Shown: piece after piece, positions 47,799 through 55,950 of the stretch
How positions within the stretch are numbered: position 1 is the first letter of the stretch
Layout of the letters: every line of letters starts with the position of its first letter
NCBI RefSeq assembly: GCF_001467585.1
Contig: NZ_LNXY01000003.1
Coordinates: 62,001 to 126,000 of the forward strand
Source: Legionella drozanskii LLAP-1
Lineage (GTDB): Bacteria > Pseudomonadota > Gammaproteobacteria > Legionellales > Legionellaceae
Direction of reading: 5' to 3'
DNA: 64,000 nt
Made by a program: the position numbers and the translations under genes
Notes under the pieces: generated by a model
Seen by the model: the letters and a program-made list of their open reading frames with translations, nothing else
Told to the model about the DNA's origin: nothing
The model's database searches: none

Positions 47799-47880
47799 AA
47801 ATTCTCCAGCATTATAGCGTGATGAGAAAAAACATGTTCAAGTGATTCCCCGCGTTCAAAACCAGCGTCGCAGATAAAGT

Positions 47881-47902
47881 AGATTGGCCTTAGCCTAACA
47901 AA
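47881..47902. repeat. GGGCC/GGCCC-type short palindrome copy (diverged, reverse)
   Basis: GTAGATTGGCCTTAGCCTAAC, spanning the line just upstream of position 47900, has the GTAG flank on its left, so the copy is in reverse orientation. It lies in the gap between glnA and the bestrophin gene, 40 bases from a forward copy (47945-47966). Confidence 0.45.
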
Positions 47903-47944
47903 CACTCCATATAATGCGAATAAATTAAATTTCTCAATGAATTT

Positions 47945-47966
47945 GTTGGGCCAAGGCCCAACCTTT
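47945..47966. repeat. GGGCC/GGCCC-type short palindrome copy
   Basis: TTGTTGGGCCAAGGCCCAAC is a perfect palindromic core followed by CTTTATG. It lies just past the 3' end of glnA and could serve as a transcript hairpin. Confidence 0.6.
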
Positions 47967-48004
47967 ATGCACAACGCCGGTTAAACTGGAATGCGCCAGA
48001 AGTA

Positions 48005-49414
48005 TTAAAGGCTATAATACAACTCAAACTCAAACGGATGCGGAAGCATTCTCAACATTTGAATTTCTTCTTCCTTCAAAGCAATGTAACTTTGAATAAA
48101 ATCTTTACTAAATACATCACCTTGGAGCAAAAATTCATGACCCTCTTGCAAGTATTGCATCGCTTGTTCCAAAGAGTTACAAACAGTCGGTACATCAACT
48201 AACTCTTCAGGTGGTAAATCATACAAATCTTTATCCATAGGCTGACCAGGATGAATTTTTTTCTGAATTCCATCCAAACCAGCCATCATCATTGCAGAAA
48301 ACGCAAGATAAGGGTTAGCCATAGGATCTGGAAAACGCACTTCAATTCGACGTCCTTTAGGATTGCTGGTATGTGGAATACGAATAGCAGCGGAACGATT
48401 ACGTGCAGAGTAAGCTAATAAGACTGGCGCCTCAAATCCTGGAACCAAACGTTTATAACTATTCGTTGCTGGGTTAGTGAACGCATTCAATGCACGAGCA
48501 TGTTTAATGATTCCGCCAATATAATAAAGTGCAGTTTCAGATAGACCAGCATATCCATCACCAGTAAACAAATTAACATTATCCTTCATCAAGGATTGGT
48601 GGCAATGCATGCCATTACCATTATCGCCAAATAAAGGTTTAGGCATAAACGTGGCTGTTTTGCCATAATTGTGCGCAACATTTTGCACCACATATTTTAA
48701 AATTTGTAATTCATCCGCCTTTTTAGTCAGAGTATTGAAGCGGGTCGCAACTTCGCATTGATTCGCTGTAGCCACTTCATGATGATGTGCTTCAACGATG
48801 ATGCCCATTTCTTCAAGTGTTAAACAAATGGCTGAACGAATATCTTGAGATGAATCGACAGGAGGAACAGGAAAATACCCGCCTTTTATACTGGGTCGAT
48901 GGCCAATATTTCCACCTTCAATGACTTTACCTGAATTCCAATGTCCTTCACTGGAATCTAATTCGTAAAAAGCTCCACGCATTCCAGTTTGTGAACGAAC
49001 ATCATCAAAAATAAAAAACTCAGGCTCAGGTCCAAAGAAAGCTTGATCCGCAATCCCTGTCGATTTCATATAAGCTTCTGCGCGATGAGCAATTGAGCGT
49101 GGATCACGGTCATAGCCAAGCATAGTCTGAGGATCGACAACATTACAACGAATAATTAGAGTATTGTCTTGGTAGAAAGGATCAAAAACTACGGTTTCTA
49201 GATCGGGAATCAGAGCGAGGTCAGATTTATGTATTTTTTGCCAACCTTTAATTGATGAACCATCAAACATCTTGCCATTTTCGATCATGTCGTCATCAAG
49301 AGCAGAGGTGGGAACAGTAATATGTTGTTCTTTTCCTTTTGTATCAGTGAACCGCAGATCAATAAACTTAATCTCTTTTTCCTTGATCGATTCATGTAAT
49401 GCTGCTGTACTCAT
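48005..49414 (-). CDS. glnA: glutamine synthetase type I
   Basis: ATP-dependent synthesis of glutamine from glutamate and ammonia. It has [22 protein letters not shown], the [12 protein letters not shown] metal site, [11 protein letters not shown], and [16 protein letters not shown]. The adenylylation site Tyr is in [11 protein letters not shown] near residue 395, so the enzyme is of the GlnE-regulated class. 469 residues. It is divergent from gspF. Confidence 0.97.
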   Translation of the reverse strand: MSTAALHESIKEKEIKFIDLRFTDTKGKEQHITVPTSALDDDMIENGKMFDGSSIKGWQKIHKSDLALIPDLETVVFDPFYQDNTLIIRCNVVDPQTMLGYDRDPRSIAHRAEAYMKSTGIADQAFFGPEPEFFIFDDVRSQTGMRGAFYELDSSEGHWNSGKVIEGGNIGHRPSIKGGYFPVPPVDSSQDIRSAICLTLEEMGIIVEAHHHEVATANQCEVATRFNTLTKKADELQILKYVVQNVAHNYGKTATFMPKPLFGDNGNGMHCHQSLMKDNVNLFTGDGYAGLSETALYYIGGIIKHARALNAFTNPATNSYKRLVPGFEAPVLLAYSARNRSAAIRIPHTSNPKGRRIEVRFPDPMANPYLAFSAMMMAGLDGIQKKIHPGQPMDKDLYDLPPEELVDVPTVCNSLEQAMQYLQEGHEFLLQGDVFSKDFIQSYIALKEEEIQMLRMLPHPFEFELYYSL

Positions 49415-49522
49415 TGTCCTTCTCCAAGATTGTCCAAATACCTACTATCAAAAGTCTACTCTAAGTGACTTATTTAACCCAATAGATTAAACTAATTCTC
49501 CTTAAAACTGAAAGTAAATCTT

Positions 49523-50722
49523 ATGGGCGCCTATCATTACCAAGCGCTAAACAAAACAGGCTCTACAAAAAAAGGCGTCATTGAGGCGGATTCCGAACGT
49601 CAAGCTCGCCAATATTTACGCGAACAGGGTTTAGTTCCAACTCAAATTCGTCCTTTATCCAAGCAACAAAAGTTGCGCAGTAAAGATAAATTAGCCGCTC
49701 AAGATTTGTCTTTATTTACACGTCAATTAGCGACTTTACTTGCTGCTGGAATTCCAGTTGAAGAATCTTTACGTGGCGTTAGTGAACAAACCGAGAAAGA
49801 TAAAGTTCGCGGTTTGATTATTGGTGTTCGCTCAAAGGTGCTTGAAGGGTATGGTTTAGCCCAAGCGATGGGTGAATTCCCCAATGCATTCCCAGAACTT
49901 TATCGGGCGACTGTAGGGGCTGGAGAGCAAACCGGACGATTGGATGTGGTCTTGGAAAAACTGGCTGATTACACAGAAAATCAGCAACAAACTCGGCAAA
50001 AAGTTCAACAAGCCCTTATTTATCCTTCGTTAATGATTATTGTTTCTACTGCAATCATTAGCTTTCTTTTAGCCTTTGTTGTCCCCAAAATTATTGAAGT
50101 ATTTAGCAGTAGTGGACAAGAATTACCCAGCATGACAAAAGTACTTATCAATTTAAGCCACTGGATTAAATCTTATGGTTTAATTGCCATTGGAATCCTT
50201 ATTGCCTTGCTCGCTGGCTTTAAGAAAAGTCTTTCTAACATAAAAATTCGTACTGCTTGGCATAAAATTTTACTCAAGTTACCAATCGCTTCCTATTTAG
50301 TGCGCTCAGTTAATGTGGCACGTTATATCCATACCTTTGGTATTTTATTTGCTGCTGGAGTCTCTGTTCTCGAAACAATGCGTGTTTCAGCAAGCCTTGT
50401 CACCAATTTGGTCATGCGAAATGCTTTTGATAATGCGACTGTTCGAGTACGCGAAGGCGGTGCTATCAGTCAATCGTTAAAAGATACGGGGTTCTTAAGT
50501 CCAATGGCAACTCATTTAATTGCCAGTGGAGAAAAAAGTGGTCAAATTGCGGGTATGATGGAGAAAGCCGCTTCTCATTTAGATAATGAAGTTAAACGGT
50601 TGATTGATACAGCTTTAACTCTTCTTGAGCCCTTAGTCATTCTATTCATGGGTGCGGTTGTATTATTTATCGTTTTAGCAACATTACTCCCTGTGTTCTC
50701 AATGGATCAATTGGTGAGTTAA
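49523..50722 (+). CDS. gspF: type II secretion system inner-membrane protein F
   Basis: Platform protein of the T2SS with two T2SSF domains and three membrane helices. The family pattern appears in FTRQLATLLAAGIPVEESL, LPELYRATVGAGEQTGRLD-type stretches, and again in YIHTFGILFAAGVSVLETM and HLIASGEKSGQIAGMM. 399 residues. In Legionella the cluster is called lspFGHIJK; here lspG starts about 1 kb further on, beyond an opposite-strand gene. A hairpin terminator follows at 50726-50757. Confidence 0.95.
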   Translation: MGAYHYQALNKTGSTKKGVIEADSERQARQYLREQGLVPTQIRPLSKQQKLRSKDKLAAQDLSLFTRQLATLLAAGIPVEESLRGVSEQTEKDKVRGLIIGVRSKVLEGYGLAQAMGEFPNAFPELYRATVGAGEQTGRLDVVLEKLADYTENQQQTRQKVQQALIYPSLMIIVSTAIISFLLAFVVPKIIEVFSSSGQELPSMTKVLINLSHWIKSYGLIAIGILIALLAGFKKSLSNIKIRTAWHKILLKLPIASYLVRSVNVARYIHTFGILFAAGVSVLETMRVSASLVTNLVMRNAFDNATVRVREGGAISQSLKDTGFLSPMATHLIASGEKSGQIAGMMEKAASHLDNEVKRLIDTALTLLEPLVILFMGAVVLFIVLATLLPVFSMDQLVS

Positions 50723-50725
50723 CCA

Positions 50726-50757
50726 CCTGATTGCTGTTTTGTGGCAACCAGGTTTTT
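50726..50757 (+). terminator. intrinsic terminator after gspF
   Basis: Stem CCTGATTGC / GCAACCAGG (one mismatch) with loop TGTTTTGTG, followed by TTTTTC. It ends just before the convergent SGNH hydrolase stop codon, so gspF appears to be transcribed as a unit separate from gspG-K. Confidence 0.7.
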
Positions 50758-50764
50758 CTTGTAA

Positions 50765-51391
50765 TTAATTTTCATTAATCAATGGCGATAACAATTTTGC
50801 CCATTCCTTATAGGCCTCATAATTTAAATGCACACCATCAACTGTGTACCGTTTATTGAGACCTCCATTGCTATCTGATAATTTTTGATTAATATCGACA
50901 AAAATGATGCCATGATTTCGCGAAAAATCTCTTAATTTCGCATTGAGTCGATCAACTTTTTGATTAATGATCTGAGATTGCAGGTAAATTTGGTTCGCAC
51001 TGCATTTAATAGTCGACGAAATAATGACTCTAACTTTGGCATTTTGTAATATTTCTACAATTGTTTCATAGTTTTTAAAAACTTGCTCAGGATCAGCTCC
51101 CCTTCCAAAATCATTAATTCCAAACATTAGAAAAGCTTTTTTGGGCTTAACTTCAAGAATACCATTCATTCGTTGTAAAATTTGCGTCGAAGTATCACCA
51201 CTTACTCCACGATTAGCGATATCTGACTTAGCCAACAACTCCTGCCATGGCCAGGCTGCAGTAATTGAATCCCCCACAAGAACATTGGATGCAATCGGTG
51301 TTTGTATATTTGAGCTATTTTCAAGATAAGCAAAAGTGGAAAACGAAGAAAAAAAAAGGAATATTAGTAGGATATATTTAAATGACTTCAT
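50765..51391 (-). CDS. secreted SGNH/GDSL hydrolase
   Basis: 208 residues from ATG 51391, chosen because it begins with a clean signal peptide (MKSFKYILLIFLFFSSFSTF) and has GGAG upstream; the frame runs 16 codons further to a TTG. Block I is VLVGDSITAAWPW (Ser nucleophile), block II RGVSGDTSTQ (Gly), block III FGINDFG (Asn) and block V DGVHLN (Asp and His). It is a TesA/arylesterase-like lipase or esterase. It sits between gspF and gspG on the opposite strand; export by that same T2SS is an attractive idea but not shown. Confidence 0.85.
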   Translation of the reverse strand: MKSFKYILLIFLFFSSFSTFAYLENSSNIQTPIASNVLVGDSITAAWPWQELLAKSDIANRGVSGDTSTQILQRMNGILEVKPKKAFLMFGINDFGRGADPEQVFKNYETIVEILQNAKVRVIISSTIKCSANQIYLQSQIINQKVDRLNAKLRDFSRNHGIIFVDINQKLSDSNGGLNKRYTVDGVHLNYEAYKEWAKLLSPLINEN

Positions 51392-51439
51392 TATTGATTT
51401 TCTCCCTGTATTACAAAATATCTTATCTAAGAATAACAA

Positions 51440-51754
51440 ATCAAAGACTAATTTGGTTATTTTATTGTGCTATTGTCATATTTATTCTGTCTGTTTATTT
51501 TATGAACACAGATTCAAGTCCCACACAGCGCAATTTTGGTCTTAGTTTAACTAGATCGAATGCAAATGAATTTGTGAAACGAGGCCCAACCTACAACCCT
51601 TTTAGTGTATAATTTATCGACAATTATACCTTCTAGCAATTGGGTATTAATAAAAATTCTACTCTTGCAATTATATCCACCGATTTTCATACACGGGTTT
51701 GATTCGTTGTAGTAGAATGTATTGCAAAAATTATTTTCCCGCTCGGAGTTTTTA
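51440..51754. other. gspG upstream region (no gene)
   Basis: Between the SGNH hydrolase start and gspG I see no supported gene. It holds a half-copy of the palindrome family (GAGGCCCAACCTAC at about 51581-51594), a TATAAT hexamer at 51608-51613 with no good -35 hexamer, and a CGGAG ribosome-binding site before gspG. It is probably the promoter region of gspGHIJK with a leader of about 140 bases. Confidence 0.45.
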
Positions 51755-52174
51755 ATGAATAGACAAAGTGGTTTTTCTTTGATTGAAATTATGGTGGTAG
51801 TCGTTATTTTGGGAATTCTTGCCTCAATCGTTGTTCCTAAAATTATTAATCGCCCAGATGAAGCAAGGGTGGTAAAAGCTAAGCAAGATGTTTTAGCCAT
51901 CCAAAATGCCTTAGACCTTTATAAACTCGACAATGGTTCTTACCCAACAACTGATCAAGGATTGGTGGCCTTAGTTGAAAAACCCTCTTCAAATCCCATT
52001 CCTCAAGATTGGAAACAGTATCTTAAATCATTACCCAAAGATCCTTGGGGGCGTGATTATCTATATCTTAACCCGGGCGAACATGGCGAGGTCGATATAT
52101 TTACTTTAGGCGCATCAGGCCAAGCGGGCGGCAGTGGTATTAATGCTGAAATAGGCAATTGGGATGCACGCTGA
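51755..52174 (+). CDS. gspG: type II secretion major pseudopilin G
   Basis: Major pseudopilin with the prepilin cleavage motif GFSLIEIMVVVVILGILAS. The start is ATG 51755 with CGGAG seven bases before it; the frame opens upstream to a TTG. The C-terminus has GLVALVEKPS, LKSLPKDPWGRDYLYLNPGEHG, the conserved region with Ca-binding loop, and GNWDAR. 139 residues. It overlaps gspH by 11 bases. Confidence 0.96.
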   Translation: MNRQSGFSLIEIMVVVVILGILASIVVPKIINRPDEARVVKAKQDVLAIQNALDLYKLDNGSYPTTDQGLVALVEKPSSNPIPQDWKQYLKSLPKDPWGRDYLYLNPGEHGEVDIFTLGASGQAGGSGINAEIGNWDAR

Positions 52175-52643
52175 GCGTGGATTTACTCTGATTGAAATTT
52201 TAGTGGTGGTGGCTATTATCGGCATCACCCTTGGTTTTGCAATGCTCGCTTTTGGTGATTTTGGTGCTAGTCGACGCGCAGTAGTGAGTGCTGAGCAATT
52301 TTCCTCTTATATTAAACTGGTTCAACAGCAAGCAATAATTGAAACGAGCACTCTCGGAATCAATTTAGCGAATGAAGGCTATAGTACTTACCGTTTTGAG
52401 AGCGGTGGTTGGCAAATGATGCCAGCAAAAAGTATTTTTCATTGGCGTTCCTTTCCGAGCAAGATTAGCGTGACCTTTCGGCAGGGAGGCTCTAAAAATA
52501 AATTAAAAAATCCAGACATTATTATCACTCCAGCAGGCGACATGTCTGAGTTTATTGCTGATTTTGGGACATCAACTAATACTCAGGTAGTCAGCTTAAT
52601 TGGCAACACTGATGGGCGCATTATAATTGAGAAACCTAAATGA
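52164..52643 (+). CDS. gspH: type II secretion minor pseudopilin H
   Basis: Prepilin-type N-terminus ERGFTLIEILVVVAIIGITLG followed by a 130-residue beta-rich domain typical of GspH. 159 residues. It overlaps both gspG and gspI (4 bases), so the cluster is translated as a unit. Confidence 0.9.
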   Translation: MHAERGFTLIEILVVVAIIGITLGFAMLAFGDFGASRRAVVSAEQFSSYIKLVQQQAIIETSTLGINLANEGYSTYRFESGGWQMMPAKSIFHWRSFPSKISVTFRQGGSKNKLKNPDIIITPAGDMSEFIADFGTSTNTQVVSLIGNTDGRIIIEKPK

Positions 52644-53011
52644 ACCAAAGAGCGAAACAAAAAGGATTTACATTAATTGAAGTTCTACTCGCTCTATCCG
52701 TTATTGCTATTGCCTTGACTGCTCTGTTTAAAGCAACCGCACAAAATGTTTCAAATACTCAACGCATCAAAGAAAAAACAATTAGTCACTGGGTTGCCAT
52801 GCAAGGGGTCACTATGATTCAACTAGGATTATTGCAACTGGCTAATCAAGAAGTAACTAAAGTGACTTCTATGCTAGGCCAGCGTTGGTATTGGCGTGCT
52901 AAAATGACTTCCACACCGATTAAATCAATACAGCAAATTACGATTACTGTGAGCAGAAATCAATCCGGTCCCTTTCGGGATCCACTCGTCGCCTTTTGGT
53001 ATAAACCATGA
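52640..53011 (+). CDS. gspI: type II secretion minor pseudopilin I
   Basis: Prepilin peptide KQKGFTLIEVLLALSVIAIA and the GspI-like body (SHWVAMQG, GQRWYWRAKM). It is 123 residues, normal for GspI. Its stop overlaps the gspJ ATG. Confidence 0.92.
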   Translation: MNQRAKQKGFTLIEVLLALSVIAIALTALFKATAQNVSNTQRIKEKTISHWVAMQGVTMIQLGLLQLANQEVTKVTSMLGQRWYWRAKMTSTPIKSIQQITITVSRNQSGPFRDPLVAFWYKP

Positions 53012-53628
53012 AGACTGAAGAAGGGTTTACTCTCATTGAAATCTTAATTGCTCTTACTGTTTTTGCTATTCTTGCGGCGATTACCTCTTCAGCGATGTAT
53101 TATGCCTTTAATACTCGCTCCCGCGTTATTGAGCAGGCTGAACGTCTGAATGCTTTGCAACTGGCTATCATATTGATAGAACATGATACCGAACAAGCGA
53201 TTAGTCGTGATATACGCGCTGGTCATGAAATGCAACTCCACCCCATATTTGTGGGTGAATCTCAATACCTTGAATTTACGCGAAGCGGGTTGGTTAATCC
53301 TAATAGTGAGAAGAAACGCAGTGTTCTCCAGCGCGTCGCCTTTTTATGTCGAAATAATCAACTGATTCGTAGAAGTTGGGTGACCCTTGACCCAGTCAAC
53401 CGAGATATTTATCAAGACAAAGTATTAATTGAGCGTCTCATGAATTGCCAATTTGCCTACTTAAATCATAGTTTACAAGTTTTGTCAGAGTGGCGACCTA
53501 ATGCTGTGCAACAAAATCAACGCGCTGAGCCATTACCCAAAGCAATTCAAATGAATTTATCGTTGAATGACTGGGGCAAAATGAATCTTCTCTTTATTAT
53601 ACCTGGGGCGCTTTATGCGGAAAAATAG
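53008..53628 (+). CDS. gspJ: type II secretion minor pseudopilin J
   Basis: N-terminus EEGFTLIEILIALTVFAILA, a prepilin cleavage site; the body has LQLAIILIEHDTEQAISRDIR and a later VLSEWRPNAV. 206 residues. It overlaps gspK by 14 bases. Confidence 0.92.
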   Translation: MKTEEGFTLIEILIALTVFAILAAITSSAMYYAFNTRSRVIEQAERLNALQLAIILIEHDTEQAISRDIRAGHEMQLHPIFVGESQYLEFTRSGLVNPNSEKKRSVLQRVAFLCRNNQLIRRSWVTLDPVNRDIYQDKVLIERLMNCQFAYLNHSLQVLSEWRPNAVQQNQRAEPLPKAIQMNLSLNDWGKMNLLFIIPGALYAEK

Positions 53629-54544
53629 TGGAAGTGCTTTAATTACGGCATTATTCATCATGACCCTCGTTTCCATAGCAGCAACTGCGATGAGCACCCG
53701 CTTACAACTCGATATCTACCGCACTCGTTTAACCATTGCTAGCGATAAGGTCTATTTGGCCTCACAGGCAGTTGTTTTTTGGGCATTTGGAGAGTTATCT
53801 GATTCCAAAAATAAATTTACATTCAGTAACAAATTAGGCAAAGTTCTTGATTTTCCAAGCAAATTGCAATCTATTTATCCCGATGTCTCGATTCAGGGCA
53901 GTTTATATGATTTACAAGCTCGCTTTAATTTAAACAATATTTCTGATCAGAAATACCAATTATCGTTTATCAATTTCCTTAAAAATGCCACAAAATTAAG
54001 TCAAGAGCAGCGTAAAGAACTTGCTGTAACCCTACAAAACTGGATTATCCCCTACCAACCTGGTCAAGATGAGACGTTGTCACTTCAATATATGAAACAA
54101 AAACCACCCTACTATCCGGCCCACCAACTCATGAGGAGCGTATCTGAGTTTCGCTTATTAGAAGGAGTCTCTGCCAAGCTTTACCGTAGCTTGTTTAATT
54201 TTATTACCGCCCTACCCGAAGTAACACCGATTAATCTCAATACAGCCTCAGCACCAGTACTCCGATCACTAGGCTATGGTCTAGATGAAAGTCAGGTCGA
54301 ACGATTAATAAATGCACGCGGGAAAAAAGGAATTCAGGATTTGAGAAAGATTAATCTATTATTGCAAAAAATGGGAATTCGAAGCGAGCAAGTCACGATT
54401 GAAAGTCAATACTTTATGAGCATTGCCAACGTCTCCTCTGCCGATTTAAACCTTAGAGTTTATTCAATTATCAAACGCAATAAAGATAAAAAGGGTAGAA
54501 TTTCAGTCAGTATTATTAATGAGAGCGTGAATACCTTTGGGTAA
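53615..54544 (+). CDS. gspK: type II secretion minor pseudopilin K
   Basis: Tip-complex pseudopilin. The N-terminus SGSALITALFIMTLVSIAA lacks the usual Glu at position 5 of mature GspK-like proteins, as expected of the family. SAM-like domains follow: LYDLQARFNLNNIS, VTPINLNTASAPVLRSLGYG. 309 residues. Last gene of the gsp run; a 60-base repeat lies just past its stop. Confidence 0.92.
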   Translation: MRKNSGSALITALFIMTLVSIAATAMSTRLQLDIYRTRLTIASDKVYLASQAVVFWAFGELSDSKNKFTFSNKLGKVLDFPSKLQSIYPDVSIQGSLYDLQARFNLNNISDQKYQLSFINFLKNATKLSQEQRKELAVTLQNWIIPYQPGQDETLSLQYMKQKPPYYPAHQLMRSVSEFRLLEGVSAKLYRSLFNFITALPEVTPINLNTASAPVLRSLGYGLDESQVERLINARGKKGIQDLRKINLLLQKMGIRSEQVTIESQYFMSIANVSSADLNLRVYSIIKRNKDKKGRISVSIINESVNTFG

Positions 54545-54560
54545 TTCCGTGACCTATACC

Positions 54561-54620
54561 TTATAAATTTAACAGAAACGAAGGGTCCCGATTCCTTCTA
54601 TTAAGCCAAACTCAACCCAT
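54561..54620 (+). repeat. 60-base direct repeat, copy A
   Basis: Begins TTATAAA, then TAACAG, a GGGTCCCGATT core and an AACCCAT end. It matches 55891-55950 in the same orientation. The two copies bracket mvaD. It lies just past gspK. Confidence 0.55.
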
Positions 54621-54641
54621 CGGACCAAGGGCGGCCGACCT
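54618..54641. repeat. GGGCC/GGCCC-type short palindrome copy (diverged)
   Basis: ATCGGACCAAGGGCGGCCGACCTACG: an imperfect palindrome with the CCTACG flank on its right, at the 3' side of gspK and before the mvaD stop. Confidence 0.4.
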
Positions 54642-54658
54642 ACGCTTCCTAGGCCTAT

Positions 54659-55672
54659 TTATAACTTTGCTGTATAAGAACCCGTTTCAGGTTCATCGGT
54701 GTTTTTTATCAGTGATTTTTTAACGATTGGATCAGCTGCAATATTCGAAACAAGGCATCTTACCTGTGGAATGTCCTCTTTGATACGATTTATAATTAAA
54801 GATACCTGTTGTTCTAAACACAAAACTTTGATTTGAGGACCAGCATCCGATGTAAAATAGCAGTTAATTTTTTCCTGACGCAGACCTCTAATAATATCCA
54901 TCACCTGGTTACTTTCTTCCGTATGATAGGTTATGCCAACTTGTTTTAAACAATGGTGCATTTCTATACAATCTTGTTCCATGATGCTCCCTACAAGATC
55001 AATTTCTTTATCTCGTATCGCCTTAACCAACAAAGTAATTCTTTCTTCAGCTGCATCTATCCAACGTTGATAACTTGGACTTTTTAGTATCATTTTTCCA
55101 GCATTGCGAGTACTTATTGATTTTGGTTGTTCTGAAACTACAATTACGATCATTCGTAGTTCCGGCCAATGATTGGATGGAAAAATGGTTTCAGCAAAAC
55201 AATCGTTACCTTCTGCATTTTCTCCCCTATGCCAAAATACCATACCACCATAAATTGAACGTACAGCCGAACCTGAACCTAAGCGAGCAAGTGCAGACAA
55301 CTCCTTTTTTGATAGATTTAACTGACAAAGTTCAGCTAAGGCGATAGTTAATGCAGCAAAGCCGCTACCGCTACTTGCAAGTCCGCTCGCTGTTGGAAAA
55401 TTATTTTTTGATTTTACATTGAAATATCTTTGAATCTGATACAGCTCTCGAAATTTTTGAATAAATGCTCTTATCATTTCGATCCCTGCTTCATCATCAT
55501 AATTTTCAATTAAAATATTATCCGTTTTTTCACCATGATTAAACGACACAGTGGTTGTAGTAAAAAGATTCATTAGCGATAAAGCAAAACTAGATCGGGT
55601 CGGTAGTCTGAGTGATTCATCGCGTACACCAAAATATTTTACTAAAGAAATAGTTGGATGACTCCGAACCAT
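54659..55672 (-). CDS. mvaD: diphosphomevalonate decarboxylase
   Basis: Last step from mevalonate to isopentenyl diphosphate. A GHMP-kinase fold with ISLVKYFGVRDESLRLPTRSS near the N-terminus, and the ASGLASSGSGFAALTIALAEL phosphate loop; then ARLGSGSAVRSIYGGMVFWHRG, typical of this family. I choose ATG 55672 (MVRSHPTISLVKYFG) because it matches the family start, although a clear ribosome-binding site is lacking. The frame extends to 55846 through a repeat, so the upstream part is doubtful. A mevalonate route is typical of Legionella. Confidence 0.9.
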   Translation of the reverse strand: MVRSHPTISLVKYFGVRDESLRLPTRSSFALSLMNLFTTTTVSFNHGEKTDNILIENYDDEAGIEMIRAFIQKFRELYQIQRYFNVKSKNNFPTASGLASSGSGFAALTIALAELCQLNLSKKELSALARLGSGSAVRSIYGGMVFWHRGENAEGNDCFAETIFPSNHWPELRMIVIVVSEQPKSISTRNAGKMILKSPSYQRWIDAAEERITLLVKAIRDKEIDLVGSIMEQDCIEMHHCLKQVGITYHTEESNQVMDIIRGLRQEKINCYFTSDAGPQIKVLCLEQQVSLIINRIKEDIPQVRCLVSNIAADPIVKKSLIKNTDEPETGSYTAKL

Positions 55673-55777
55673 AACAGAGTTGTTACTATGAAAAAAATGA
55701 ACACCATAAAAGTATGAATACATTAGAATCTCAATATTGAAGTCTGATAATTTGGTAGGTGATAGGATCACAACAAG

Positions 55778-55800
55778 CGTAGATCGGCCTTGGCCCGACA
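55778..55800. repeat. GGGCC/GGCCC-type short palindrome copy
   Basis: GCGTAGATCGGCCTTGGCCCGAC, with the GTAG flank on the left (reverse orientation), 105 bases upstream of the mvaD start. Confidence 0.55.
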
Positions 55801-55890
55801 ATTTCCTAAATAATACCTCAAAACTCCCCAGTCTGCATTTCACCAAAGGATTTTGACGACATGATGGATTTTTTCAAACTTTAGCTGCTC

Positions 55891-55950
55891 TTATAAAATA
55901 TAACAGGGACCGAAGGTCCCGATTAATTCTGCAAGGCTAACACAACCCAT
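55891..55950 (+). repeat. 60-base direct repeat, copy B
   Basis: Begins TTATAAA, has TAACAGGGACCGAAGGTCCC (a palindrome around GAA) then GATT, ending AACCCAT. It matches 54561-54620. Its last 14 bases are the 3' coding end of the giant effector-like gene. Confidence 0.55.

Noticed and set aside
51601-51613. Strong extended -10 promoter for gspG
   Set aside because: TATAAT is present with an upstream TG, but the spacing of the TG is wrong for an extended -10 and no -35 hexamer was found; kept only as a weak note.
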